Part shown: positions 12,230 to 23,480 of the stretch, in pieces | Position numbering within the stretch: position 1 is the stretch's first letter | Layout: each line of letters opens with the position of its first letter | Assembly: GCF_001723175.1 (NCBI RefSeq) | Contig: NC_064651.1 | Span: 682,001 to 746,000 of the forward strand | Length of the DNA: 64,000 bases | Reading direction: 5' to 3' | Source of the DNA: Penicillium oxalicum | Lineage: Eukaryota; Ascomycota; Eurotiomycetes; Eurotiales; Aspergillaceae | Notes under the pieces: model-generated | The model's input: only the letters and a program-made list of their open reading frames with translations | Database searches by the model: none | What the model was told of the DNA's origin: nothing | Position numbers and translations under genes: made by a program

Positions 12230-15200
12230 TATTAACCTAAGTAATATTAGTCGTCTAATAGTACTACTATCGACTATTAAGAGTAGTACGCGGTTTATAT
12301 AATAACGCTACTAAGACTCGATAGCGATTATTCGTTATTTTAGAAAGCTATATTTCTTTATAACCTTTATATATAATCCTTACTAGGATAAGATTACTAA
12401 TAAACAAAGATTAATCGCTTCGGGGTCCTAATATAGACCTAGCGAGACCGCCTAGACTTAGTTATCTATATTTTCTATCTTAAATTATAGGCCCTAATCT
12501 ACGATCTAACTAGGCCTAATAGTATCTTTAGCCCTTATATAGCTAATATCTAGGTTATTAAGTACTAGAAGCGCGGTAAACTATACGCCTATATCCTTAT
12601 CTAGATTAATAAGATATATACCTTTAATACTCTAGAATATATTAATAAGGTTATATTAGCAGAAATTCCGGACCTAGATAATAACTAAGGTAGCTATAAG
12701 GTCTTTAATATCGTAACTCGGAGCTTAATCTATATCCTTTATAGTAAATATAATTCTTATACTCTCTATATAGAGGAACGGAATAGTAAGCGAGTTTATA
12801 CTAAGGGATTCCCTAAGCCTCTATCTAATATAATAGTAGTTAGTAATAATAGGTATCTAAAGTACTAATATTCTCCTACTACTAAGATTCTATATAAATA
12901 CCTAAAGACCGGCTTAGATATAATAATTAGTAACGAGTAGGTAGTACTATATAACCGTTTTCTAGCTTAGAAGTATAAGGTATATATTAATATCGAGGTA
13001 TACTCTATAATTAAGGCGATTAAATATATCTATAAGTATATTTTTAAAGGATCGGATCGTACTACCGCGGAATTCGAGGTTAATAAGATTCGAAACTATA
13101 TTAATAGTCGTTTTATCGGCTCTGCTAAGGCTATATAGCGCCTTTTCGAGTTTCTAGTCTATAGTATAATACCGCCTATTTTAGCGTTAGTAGTATACTA
13201 TAAGAATAAGTATACTATATCTTATAACCCTTTAGTTACCCCTATATAGGTAGCTAAGAGAATTCGTAACTAAATATCGATATTAATTAGCTTTATAAAG
13301 TACTATAAGAAGAACCCGGATAACTATAACTTTACTTACTAAGAGGCCCTATTATTTTTAATATAGAATAAGACTACTAAGTATTAGATTAAACGACTTC
13401 GCTATCTAGTTAGGAGTTATACGTAGATCGGGCGTATCTATATAGTCTATCTATATTATAGTAAGGTATATTATCTCCGCTATCTCCTTATAATCGTAAA
13501 GGGCCTAGCTTTATATATCGTACTTTAGTCTATACTAGCCTATCTTATATACCCTCTAGATAGCTATAATATCTAATATAAGATCGTAGTATACCTATCC
13601 TTTAAGGATATATATATCGTCTATAGTATTATTACCCTTAATACTAAGTAGCTTAAATATTTCCGAGAAGCTATTAAGATTTAGACTAGATAGGAGCTCT
13701 AGCGTCTCTTTATTAGTTATCTTCTTTAGGGTAAAATTAATAATAGGAGTTAGATTTAGTTAGAGTTTAAAAGTACTATCTATAAGAGGCTTCGCGCCTA
13801 TATTAATAATAATTACCTCCGATACTTACCTATATCTTTATCGGATTTTCCTCTCTATAAACCTAATTTTCCTAAGTATAACTATAGGTTATAGCTTATT
13901 ATTTAGGAACTTCTTACTATTAATAAGATACTTACTAACTATAAGCTACCTCTAGTTATAAATAATTAGTCCTCTACTATACTAAATATCCTAATTTTAG
14001 TAGAGAGATCGTATATTATCCTATAGTAGCTAGAATAGTCCTAATAGTTTAAATCCTAGTTAAATAAAGACTAATAATAAGTATATTTAATAATTTTAGC
14101 TAGAGTAAATATAATACTATAGAATATATAGTTCTTCCTTTATAGGCTAGGTAGTACTAGTAAGACCTTTATATATAAGGTAATTATAACTACGTCCGCT
14201 AAACTTTCTCTAATACTAATTCGAACTACTAAGGCCCTTTATATAAAGCTCCGCTCCGAATCCTAGATTATCCTTTATATTACCTCTACTAGGATTATAT
14301 CTTTACTACTTCTAGGTAGTTATATAGCTTATAAGCGTTTTTACCTCCTACTTAAACCGACTATAGGCTAGTAAGATCTTATTAGTAGAGGTATATAAGT
14401 AGCTATATTAATATAGGAGGTATCCTTAATTATTTAGGACGAGATAATAATAATATATAAAGAGTACTTTAATATTATTAATAGGAATCTTCGAGATATT
14501 TATATAGATATAATAGTATATCCTATAGATTCTCTCGCTAGTAAGTCTAAACTTCTCGGGAGAGACTACCCTTTTAGCGGTATATCTATTATACTAGGTA
14601 GGGACTTTTAATAGATCCTTCCTATTATTCCTAAAGGGAATTATACTAATACTATAGCTACTTCGGTCCTCTATACTAGTATATAGTTATATCTAATCTA
14701 TCTTTATCTTCGGGTTAATATATAACTTAATATAGTATTACCGTAGAACCGAGTTCTTAGTAAGTAGCTTCGTTATATATCCTATAATAGCGTATATTAT
14801 AGTCGTATTTACCTTCCCGATATTCTACGGATAACTTTAAATATAGAAGGCTTTCTAAATTTAGTCTACCCTATATATAATCTCTTAGCTACTCCTAAGG
14901 ATCTAGACCTTCTAGCTTTATACGCTATTCTAAGCCTGCGAAATATCTTCGTTTATAATATTAATAATATCCTACTCGACCGAACCCTAGGAACTATATA
15001 TACTCTCTATTTAGTTAATAGTTATATAGTAGAGGATAAGGATTTTACTAATACGAGCGATATTATACTAGAATTCTTAAATAGTATTAATATAAGTAGC
15101 CTACCTCTTACCTATCTCTGTCTTAAGATATATTTACCTTTTAGTACCTATCTACTTCTACTTAATATACTATACTAATAACGTTATATAGATTAGTACT

Positions 15201-15560
15201 CCTATTATAGTACTCCGGAACCTTAATCTCGCGTAGGGCCTATATAACGGAATAAGATATACTATCCTAAGAATTACTTAACGTTACTTAGAGATAAAGA
15301 TTACTAATAAGTCTGTTAAAAATCCTATTCGTTTAATCTCTTAGTATAAGCTCTCTATTTAGGTTCCTAACCTCCTATTTACTCTTACCTATTACTAGTT
15401 TCCTATACGCCTCGCCTACGCTATATTAATTAATAAGGCCTAAGGTTAATCGCTATCCTATATTAGTATCGATCTTCGAACTTAAGTATTCTCGTATAGC
15501 TAGCTCTATATCGCCCTTTCGCGGACTATAAATATAGATAATATATCTATCTTAGTATCG
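12230..15560 (+). pseudogene. Decayed Helitron Rep/helicase gene
   Basis: Domains are readable through the mutations, in Helitron order. A Helitron-like N-terminal block lies at about 12,315-12,400 (DSIAIIRYF, then FITF). The rolling-circle HUH region at about 12,568-12,603 reads KRGKLYAYILI, where the two His of the HUH motif are now Tyr. The Rep tyrosine region at about 13,019-13,065 reads KYIYKYIFKG. A conserved block at about 13,466-13,510 reads YYLRYLLIIVKG. The Pif1-type helicase Walker A at 14,132-14,170 reads FFLYRLGSTSKTF, from FFLDGPGGTGKTF. The C-terminal helicase motifs at about 15,399-15,545 read FPIRLAYAILINKA and LYIALSRT. Together these identify a Helitron that once moved by rolling-circle replication. 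Its ends are not fixed; the 5' TC and 3' CTRR termini were not securely found. Confidence 0.87.
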
Positions 15561-15699
15561 CTATAGAATAAGGACTATTCGGTAGAGAATATTATATATT
15601 CCGAGATTTTATAATATATACCCTTAGCCTATTATAGTTAAATTCCTCTTTATACAAATAGAAAGTATCTATCTTTTCTTATCCTATTAAATTATATCC

Positions 15700-16106
15700 G
15701 ATACTCTTAATAACTACATAGATACCCTCTATAATTAGGTATCGCCTCGGTAATATATCCGCGTTAGCCTTAGTTATACGTCCGCGTAGATACTCTTAAT
15801 AACTATATAGATACCCTCTATAATTAGATATCGCCTTAGTAATATATCCGCGTTAGCCTTAGTTATATATTCACGTAGATACCCTTAATAACTATATAGA
15901 TACCCTCTATAATCGGGTATCGCCTTAGTAATATATCCGCGTTAGTCTTAGTTATACGTTCGCGTAGATACTCTTAATAACTACGTAGATACCCTCTATA
16001 ATCGGGTATCTCCTTAGTAATATATCTACGTTAGCCTTAGTAATATATCCGCGTTAGCCTTAGTTATATATCCGCGTAGATACTCTTAATAACTACGTAG
16101 ATATAA
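15700..16106. repeat. 89-bp minisatellite, about 4.5 units
   Basis: Units start with GATACTCTTAATAAC or a variant at 15,700, 15,789, 15,878, 15,967 and 16,079. The first three are exactly 89 bp. The fourth is 112 bp because it holds an extra 23-bp internal copy of the TTAGTAATATATC segment, and the fifth is a partial unit. All copies are RIP-altered but differ little in length. It follows directly on the helicase gene and may be part of the Helitron's 3' flank or a separate satellite. Confidence 0.85.
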
Positions 16107-16519
16107 TTAATCTATAGTTAGCTCCTTTAACTATATATCTATTATATTATCGGGTATATATCCGCGTTCTACCTACTAGTATATATATTAGTCTTTAATA
16201 GTTATCTACTTTCCTATATTATTCTATTTAACTCTACTATAATATAGGCTACTCTATAATAGTAATACTAATAACTTTCGCGGTTATATATCCGCGATTA
16301 ATATAAATATTAGGGAGTATCTTTGTAATTAACTCGATAACTAAATTCTCTATCTAAACCCTTTTCTTAACCCTTTCTACGCTATTATAGCTCTCTTAAG
16401 TATTCTTTATACTTATTATAAATATAATACTATTATTTAATTAATAGATATTCCTTCCTTTACTAGAAGCGCCTAGCGCCTATATATAAACGCGTATTAT
16501 AATAGCCTAGCTAATTTAA

Positions 16520-16601
16520 CCTTATAAAACTTAGTAATTCTAGAGGAGACTATATACTAGGTAGAGTACTATAACGCGAATAAGACTCGCCTATTAGATA
16601 G
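16520..16601 (+). pseudogene. Left piece of an unknown ORF split by element B
   Basis: The frame reads LVILEETIY, a stop replacing Trp or Gln, then VEYYNANKTRLLD up to the LTR. On the far side of element B, from about 22,980, an open frame resumes (YFTKLNRTFTIRETRVY), with the junction codons GAT AGT TAC. This suggests one gene interrupted by the insertion, with ATAG at both junctions as a probable short target duplication. I do not recognise the protein. It could be part of the Helitron's coding content or another element. Confidence 0.5.
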
Positions 16602-16951
16602 TGTAGTAGGGGATTCGGTTGCATGTACTTAGTGGATGTTTAGTAGTGAGAAATGCCTGATAGCCTGACCGCCTAGGGAGGTTATCTAAGACCTAGGCTA
16701 CGGGATCTTTAGGATTATTATTATCGGTTTTAATTAATAGTTTGGATAGAGGATTCTGGACAGTCTTTACAGTCGGATTCCTTATACTTGTAATGTTACA
16801 CTCTTTTTGATTCCTGCCTTTAGTACCTGATATCGGATCTTACGATTGCCTTAGAGGATTCTAGGACTTACGTGCTTATAGGTTTGGTTTAGTTCCTCTA
16901 TAACTCGACCTGTCTAGTAAGATCAGACTACTATAAGTATTCCCCTCTTTA
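16602..16951 (+). repeat. 5' LTR of element B, lightly mutated
   Basis: Starts TGTAGTAGGGGATTCGG and ends TCCCCTCTTTA. It keeps many CA and TG sites (GGTTGCATGTAC, AGTGGATGTT, AATGCCTGATAGCCTGACC) that are TA in the 3' LTR of the same element. The two LTRs should have been identical at insertion, so the difference is later mutation. Confidence 0.9.
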
Positions 16952-17036
16952 TTAGTAACCGACGTAGGAGTTTTGTAATAAAGGTAGCTAAGATAGAGGA
17001 CTATACTATTCCTACGATATAATTATAAAAGGATCC

Positions 17037-17240
17037 GCTGCTAAGATTGCTGCTAAGATTGCTGCTAAGATTGCTGCTAAGATTGCTGCTAAGATTGCTG
17101 CTAAGATTGCTGCTAAGATTGCTACTAAGATTACTACTAAGATTAACGCTACTACTGCGACTGCTAAGACTGAAACGACCGCTACTACTACCGCGACTAC
17201 TACTAAGACTACTACTAAGACGGCTACGACTACTATGACT
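17037..17240. repeat. 12-bp minisatellite in the leader of element B
   Basis: GCTGCTAAGATT is repeated perfectly about seven times from 17,037 and then degenerates to GCTACTAAGATT and GCGACTACTAC-like units up to about 17,240. It lies between the 5' LTR and gag. Because the unit is a multiple of three it makes artificial open frames (LLLR or SSNL repeats) on both strands; these are not genes. Confidence 0.9.
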
Positions 17241-18236
17241 GCTATTATAATTACCTCTATGATTAAGAAATTCTGTACTTTTCTGCAAAAAAAGTAGGTA
17301 ACGCGTTTAACCCTAACGAAAATTAAGAGAAATTAAGACTACTATTCGAAACTAATACCTTATATTATAGCTAAATACGCGACTTTTAGCTATATATAGG
17401 GGGCTACTCCTACTAAGGGTCTTATAGCTAATACTATACCTTTATTCGATTAATATACCTATTTTATTCGCGGATTATTAGCTAATCGATACTAAGAGGA
17501 TCGAGAGATATTAATTCGATTACTAAAAATATCTCCGGACTAATTATATTAACGGATAAATATAGTATATCCGAACTTTATATAGAGCTAGTTTATCGCT
17601 CTAGAAAGACTGCTATAGGCGGCTAATACGAAGATCTTACTAGAAGAAAATACTACGCTGAGATAGTAGTTACAAAATTCTTCTGCAGAAGAAATCGCGA
17701 GCCGAATATATACTAATCTAGTAACGGAAAGCGATAAAGGAGAGAAAAACGGCTATAAAAAGAGAGTATAAATACAGAAGAAAAATTAAAAAGAATTAGG
17801 AACTACGCTACTATCTAGACTAGCTACTAATTTTACGACTTTATTAAATACGAAGAGTTAATTATCTTGCGAATCTTACTATATCCCTTAGGATACTATT
17901 ATACCTAAAAAACCCTAAAAATATCCGGACTAGATAGAGCCTACGAAGCTAAAGTAATTATTATAATCTAAATAACTATACGACTATAGAATATCTTTAG
18001 ATATACCTATAAATATAACCTCTTTCGATACCTATCGTGATCCTAGCGATAGAGCCTCCTCTAAATCTGCTAAAAGGTCGCCTAAAAGGTTTAGCGAGAG
18101 AGTACCGCTACCGCTACCGCTACCGCCGAGACTAGCTCCTTCGCTAATACCAATATAAGTTTATACGCTAAATTCGGAAATATAAACTTTGCGATATATA
18201 GTTAGGACTATACCTAAGCTAGGGACCCCTAGTACG

Positions 18237-19121
18237 CTACGATTCGAAGGCAGAAATATATTAGAATTCTTAGATAGTTTTGAATATATATATAAGCGCT
18301 ATAATATAAGAAATAACGCGCGAATTTTAGAGATCCTTCTAGATTACTACGGTTAGCTATAGTATATATAGATTAAGGCGAATTCTAACTAGTAAGCGAA
18401 GAATAAGGAAGAGTTTTTCTAGGACTTTAAAGATTAGTATCGCGATATAGATAGCCTATAGGCTACCTATATCTATACCTAGCTACAGAGTTCCTATAGG
18501 AATTATATCGAATAGGACGACTTTTATATATACTTAACTACCTTTTCGTCTATTTCCTTATATCTAGTAAAGAGAGGAGATATTAGCGATTTAGAACGAT
18601 ATACTTAGTTTATCGAAGGACTACCCGAAAAGTTAAGATCGAAATTAATTAAGAAGAAGAAAATTAATATTAACTACCCTTCTAGGAGTAAAAGATAGAT
18701 CTCTTTCGATTAGATCGAAAAAGCTACTAGGGATCTAAATTAGGAGTAGAAGGATTACGATCTCGCGATAAGCTATATAGTACCCGAGAAAGGAATCTAG
18801 GTCTATATAGATTCTAGAGAAAAATTATACGAGGAACAAAAAATAATAGATACTCCGAAGAATAGGGACTCTATAAATAAGATTATAAGCTCTTTAAGAG
18901 ACTAAGATTTAGAAAGTTTAATAAATATATTTAATAGTCTATTAGTAAATATAATAAAGATTATTAAAGACTAGTAGAAGACTACTAATAAATAGAGAGC
19001 CTTAGTTTAGTATCTAATTACAAAAAATAATAGCCGTAATAATCCTACTTATATACCTATAAGATAGCTACCTAATAATTACTACTAGTACGGAAATAAA
19101 GGATATCGAGTAACTAGTTAT
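18237..19121 (+). pseudogene. Decayed gag of element B
   Basis: The frame reads LRFEGRNILEFLDSFEYIY and continues with a Ty3 gag-like helical region (for example NKEEFF, DFKD, LVKRGDISDLERY, FIEGLPEKLRSKLIKKKK) broken only by TAA/TAG. It ends in a zinc-knuckle fossil at 19,080-19,121 with C-x2-C-x4-H-x4-C spacing, where the Cys and His positions are Tyr (ending GNKGYRVTSY). The ancestral protein would have formed the particle shell and bound RNA. The start of the protein is not fixed; low-complexity Arg/Pro/Leu codons precede it. Confidence 0.75.
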
Positions 19122-19289
19122 CCTATCTATTTAAGTATATAGAATAAAGGACTATATTACTAAAATAAACTAAATTAAGTAGTACTCGGTAGGATCGGTA
19201 AGAATAGACTAGAGGTATATAAGAGAGGCGACAAATTTTAGAAGAATATAGTTCTAGACTAGTACTAGTAGTAGAAGAACTAGCGCACG

Positions 19290-19650
19290 AATATTAATAT
19301 AGTCTCTGCTACTATTACGCCCCTAAAAGAAAAAGACTTAGTCGTTCTCTATAATACTAGGTTAGAAGACGATATAACGTCTAGAAATAAGCTCCAGTTT
19401 CGATAGATAGGGCTATATCGAATTAGAAAGGATCTAAAAAATAGCGCTTACGAAATTAAAGAACTAGATAGCACGCTTTACAGATAGATAAATAAGGTAA
19501 GCGCTAGTATTAATAGTAGTAGGCTAAAAAGATTTTATTACTAGGCGCTCTAGGATAAAAGAAATTTAGATAAGGATAAAAGAATTAAGGCTAAGAACGG
19601 ATTATTACCTACTACACAAAGATATAGAAGAGGATGGCTATCGCGAGAGG
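19290..19650 (+). pseudogene. Pol C-terminal tail joined in frame to gag
   Basis: In the same frame as the gag zinc knuckle, the sequence passes at about 19,310 into the pol tail seen in element A (ITPLKEKDLVVLYNTRLED, then IGLYRIRK and a Lys-rich end). At nucleotide level it aligns with 945-1260. Everything between gag and this tail, several kilobases in a full Ty3 element, is absent. The in-frame join suggests that the deletion arose while the element was still translated, or by chance recombination in a short repeat. Confidence 0.7.
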
Positions 19651-20044
19651 GATAGGGTTAATTTAATTCGATATTTTTCTTTATTAAAAAGGTAGTATAT
19701 TAATTAGTCTATTTAATACGAATATTTCGGATTTATTTATATTTTTATTAATTTCTCTTAGAAGCGGATTAAATTTATTAGATTTACTAAATTTTGTCTT
19801 TATTTAGAAATTTAGTAGTTTTTAAGACTATTTTAAAAGGTAATAGAAAAGGAACTTACTAGGGATAGCAAGATTTTTAGGAGGGGAGAGAAGTCTCTAG
19901 AGAGAGCTTAAATTATAATAATTTTCGCTAAGTACTACAAATTTCTTCTATAGAAGATATCGACCTATAATAATATATTAAACTCTGCGAATTTCTTCCG
20001 CGAAATTTCTTCTATAGAAGAATTTAATATAACGAATTAGGCTA

Positions 20045-22610
20045 CGATATCCGCTATAAGCTAGTATCTTAATATTATATCTTCGATACTAAGTAATCGT
20101 TTAATATAGATTACTTCCCCTACTAAGATTTTCGAAGAATTATATACGCTACCTACGGACTAGGTCTATAAGAAGATAAAGCTCTATCTATATAAGATTT
20201 ACGAAAAAGGATAGGTATTTTTAGACTCGGTCGCGATCGAACTCTATATCTTTATAAAGGATAGCGAATTTTAGAAGGGGTATAAGACTTAGGAAGATTT
20301 TAAGAATAGCTAGATAGTAGTAAGAGAAGCAATTAATTATCGCGAATATAATAAGAACTATATCTAGTAAGTAATATACGTAGCGCTATAAGCCTAGAAT
20401 AGGGACGCTAAAAAGATTATAATTAGAGTCCGAACGAAAGCTTTCGCCGAAAAGGTTAGTAAACTAGTAAGGAGTAGGATTAGTTTCGAAGAGATATAGC
20501 TCCGAGTTAATAACGCTATTCTCTAATAACTTAAGAAGGGAATATATAGGTAGGAGATCCGAAGAGCTAAAGAGATTATATAAGATAATCTCGATAACGC
20601 CTATAAATCGCCGGATTTAACGGAATTAACGCTAGAAAGGCTATTAAGATAATATCTATCGATTAATAAAGATAGATTTATATACGAATACTATTAGATA
20701 CCGCGAATTTTAGATAAGGCAGACAAGGATTAAAGCGTAGCTCTAGATAAGGATAAAAGCTAAATTTCTTCTATAGAAGAAATCTTATCGCGAAACTAGG
20801 ATCTAGAAGGAAGCCGAATTTCTTCTGCAGAAGAAATCTAGCCGCGTAAACAAAGCCCGGAACTTAGTAATAATAATAAGTAGTTATAAAATTCGGAACT
20901 TTTAATAAGGCCTACTACTAAGAAACCGAAGATATCGCTACGTTTATTAAAATCGGCACCCTATAGATATAAGATAGATTCTTCTAGGCTAACTAAAGTA
21001 ATTCCGAAGACGAAATTAGATACTAAAAGCGAACCCGAAGCTCTAGTAATTTTTCGGATTATTAGTAGGTCTATTCGCGAAAATACGACTAAAATCAGTC
21101 CTAATTCGATTTATAAGGGGGATATAACTTAGCTAGTATATCTTTTGTATATTTATACTAACGGTATCGATTATAGGACTCTAGTATAACGCTTACGATA
21201 CCTTTACGCCTAGCTTAGTAACTAGGATAGGGCTAAGAAGGAATTTAAAGTCTAGTTTAAACTATCCTCCGGAAAAGAACTTAGGAGCTATTTTCGATTC
21301 TCTCCTAGGATACAAAAACCTCTAGTATCGAATTTTGAGAAGATATAGTATCTAACTTTTTAGGATATAAGTTTTTGCTATTTTAGAAGGGTTCTACTAA
21401 GTTTTAGGAAGAAAATAGAGAGGGATTAGAACGTTAACGGAAATATAGTAGTACTAATTTTTATATAGCTATATAAGGATTAGGATAGCTACTATCCTCG
21501 CGGTTTAATAGATATAATCGAGAAGGAATTTAATATATATAACTAGTATTACTAGTTACGAAAGTATACTCTAAGGATTAGATAGGCTAAAAATATATAG
21601 TATAGTAGTATCTAGTAGCTAATATAGCGCGATTATACCTACTATATATTCTATATTCTACTACGACCGGATTATTAATATTAGCTAATTTCGTTTTCTT
21701 ACTATACAAAGAGTACTTATCCTAGTAAATAAATAGCCTTCCGCTATCTTAATATTAATATAATAGATCTTCTTATATCCTAACGAATAGCGAATATAAT
21801 CTAAGGGACAGTCTCTTTAACTAATAAGGACCCGCGAAATTATACTAAGATACTACTTAGAATATAAAACTACCTCGCTAAATAGTAGTAGGACTTACGC
21901 GATTATAGCTACTAGAAAGATAGTTTAATCTATAAGGTATTAGCTACGATATAGATGGCAGAAGATAAGGAGAAATCTAGTCTCTCCTAGAGAAAAGTTA
22001 TCTATAAGTAGGGAGATATACGTATTTCGAAGCTATACCTTCCTTATAGCTTAACCGGGCTAACGACTTATCTTTAGCGAATAGTTTTATCTTAGTTTAT
22101 TAGTATCCGGGAAGATTATAAGACCCTAGATAGTCCTAAATCTAGTACTTAGTCTAAACTTTTAGCTTATTATCGCGATTTCTCGTTACCTAAAAAGACT
22201 CCTTTAGGCTAGTCTAGTTAGAAATATAGTAGTTAGCTTATATATCCCTTTTCTATATTAGTTCGATTACTAGAATTAAGTCCGATCGGAGATACGCTAA
22301 TTAGTCGCGAAAGATAGGATTCCCCTATAGTTATCGAAGAATTAGATATTCTTTTTAGCTAGAATTAGTAACGAGCGTATAGATTAATCTAGGAATAGCG
22401 CGACTAGGCGAGATAGGCCTACCTACTATATTTTAAGATAATAATATAGGCCGAATAGTAGTAATTTAGCGTATACTCTTATTTTCTATAAAAGGAAAAG
22501 GGCCTATCGGTTTTACTAAATTTTATATAGCCTAATAAGTTAGCCTAAGGGTCTTTAGGAGATCTAGCGTTACTATCGAGAGATACGGGAAATTAATTAA
22601 GGGACAGTAA
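20045..22610 (+). pseudogene. Third ORF of element B (unknown function), uninterrupted copy
   Basis: About 850 codons in one frame with only TAA/TAG stops, from downstream of the pol tail to just before the polypurine tract. Readable parts include FEEI, RVNNAIL, LTELTLERLLR, FIYEYY and, toward the end, GDIRISK, LPYSLTG and a Gln/Glu-rich C-terminal part. It is collinear with the interrupted copy in element A, so it belongs to the element and is not a chance neighbour. Being open apart from RIP-type stops means it was under coding constraint before silencing. Function is not known; a dioxygenase-like fold is a weak guess from the GDIRIS...RIVLP part. Confidence 0.6.
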
Positions 22611-22629
22611 ATTATAGGGAGGGAGGTTA

Positions 22630-22979
22630 TATAGTAGAGGATTCGGTTATATATACTTAGTAGATATTTAGTAGTAAGAGATACCTAATAGCCTAATCGC
22701 CTAGGGAGATTATCTAAGACCTAGGCTACAGGATCTTTAGGATTATTATTATCGGTTTTGATTAATAGTTTAGACGGAGGATTCTGGATAGTCTTTATAG
22801 TCGGATTGCTTACACTTACAATATCACACTCTTTTTAATTCCTACCTTTAGTACCTAACATCGGATCTCACGATTACCTTAGAGGATTCTAGGACTTACG
22901 TGCTTGTAGGTTTAGTTTAGTTCCTCTATGACTCGACCTATCTGGTGAGATCAGACTGCCGTAAGCATTCCCCTCTTTA
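22630..22979 (+). repeat. 3' LTR of element B
   Basis: Same 350-bp length as the 5' LTR and preceded by GGGAGGGAGGT. Its first 200 bp are heavily converted (GGTTATATATAC against GGTTGCATGTAC), while its last 150 bp keep CA/TG positions. It is followed by ATAGTTAC, with ATAG matching the left flank. Confidence 0.9.
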
Positions 22980-23480
22980 ATAGTTACTTTACTAAGCTTA
23001 ATAGGACCTTTACTATTAGAGAGACTCGAGTATATAGCGAGTATCCCCTACTCTATCTATGTACTAATCTAATATCTATCGTACCTAGGGACGTTACTAA
23101 TAAGGACTACGACCTATAGTACCTACTAATTTTAACCCCTAAGCTCTACTATATAAGCTTTATAGTTCTTATTATACCGACCTCTCTAGCCGCTATCTAT
23201 TCCTTTTATTAATTAATACCTATATAGGCTTAATAGATAAAGTTCCCGAACTAGAGTCTAAATACTCGACTTAGCGCCTATAGTATAACCTCCTAAGTAC
23301 CTCGCGATAGTGATTAACTTAGGTCCTAAGAGTAGGCTATCTTTACTTAGTTTCTAGTAATTTAATTAGCTTCTATCGATAGGAGAATATCCTTCTGCTA
23401 TATATTACTTTAACTAATATATTATACTTACCTACTAACTCAACCGCTCCTTCTACTATTAAGGTCTCTTCTATAACTCT
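22980..23480 (+). pseudogene. Right piece of the unknown ORF split by element B
   Basis: Starting at the junction the frame reads TAC TTT ACT AAG and continues YFTKLNRTFTIRETRVY and, further on, YLCTNLISIVPRDVTNKDY. For about 450 bases the only stops are TAA/TAG, as expected for a RIP-mutated gene. It appears to continue 16,520-16,601. No domain recognised. Confidence 0.5.

Larger units (their letters stand above)
16602..22979 (+). mobile_element. Ty3-type LTR retrotransposon B with internal pol deletion
   Basis: Two 350-bp LTRs (16,602-16,951 and 22,630-22,979) bound a 5.7-kb interior. In order it holds a leader with a 12-bp minisatellite, a gag reading with zinc knuckle, a pol tail joined in frame to gag, a long third ORF, and a polypurine tract (about 22,617-22,627) next to the 3' LTR. 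Protease, RT, RNase H and the integrase core are missing, so this copy could have moved only with help from a full element such as A. ATAG lies at both outer junctions; the exact target duplication is blurred by mutation. The interior is saturated with CpA-to-TpA changes. Confidence 0.88.

Noticed and set aside
15700..16106. CRISPR-like regular repeats
   Set aside because: Units are contiguous 89-bp tandem copies without unique spacers, and the host is a eukaryote.
17001..17288. Open frames with SSNL or LLLR repeats on both strands
   Set aside because: They result from the 12-bp minisatellite, whose unit is a multiple of three; no domain and both strands are open.
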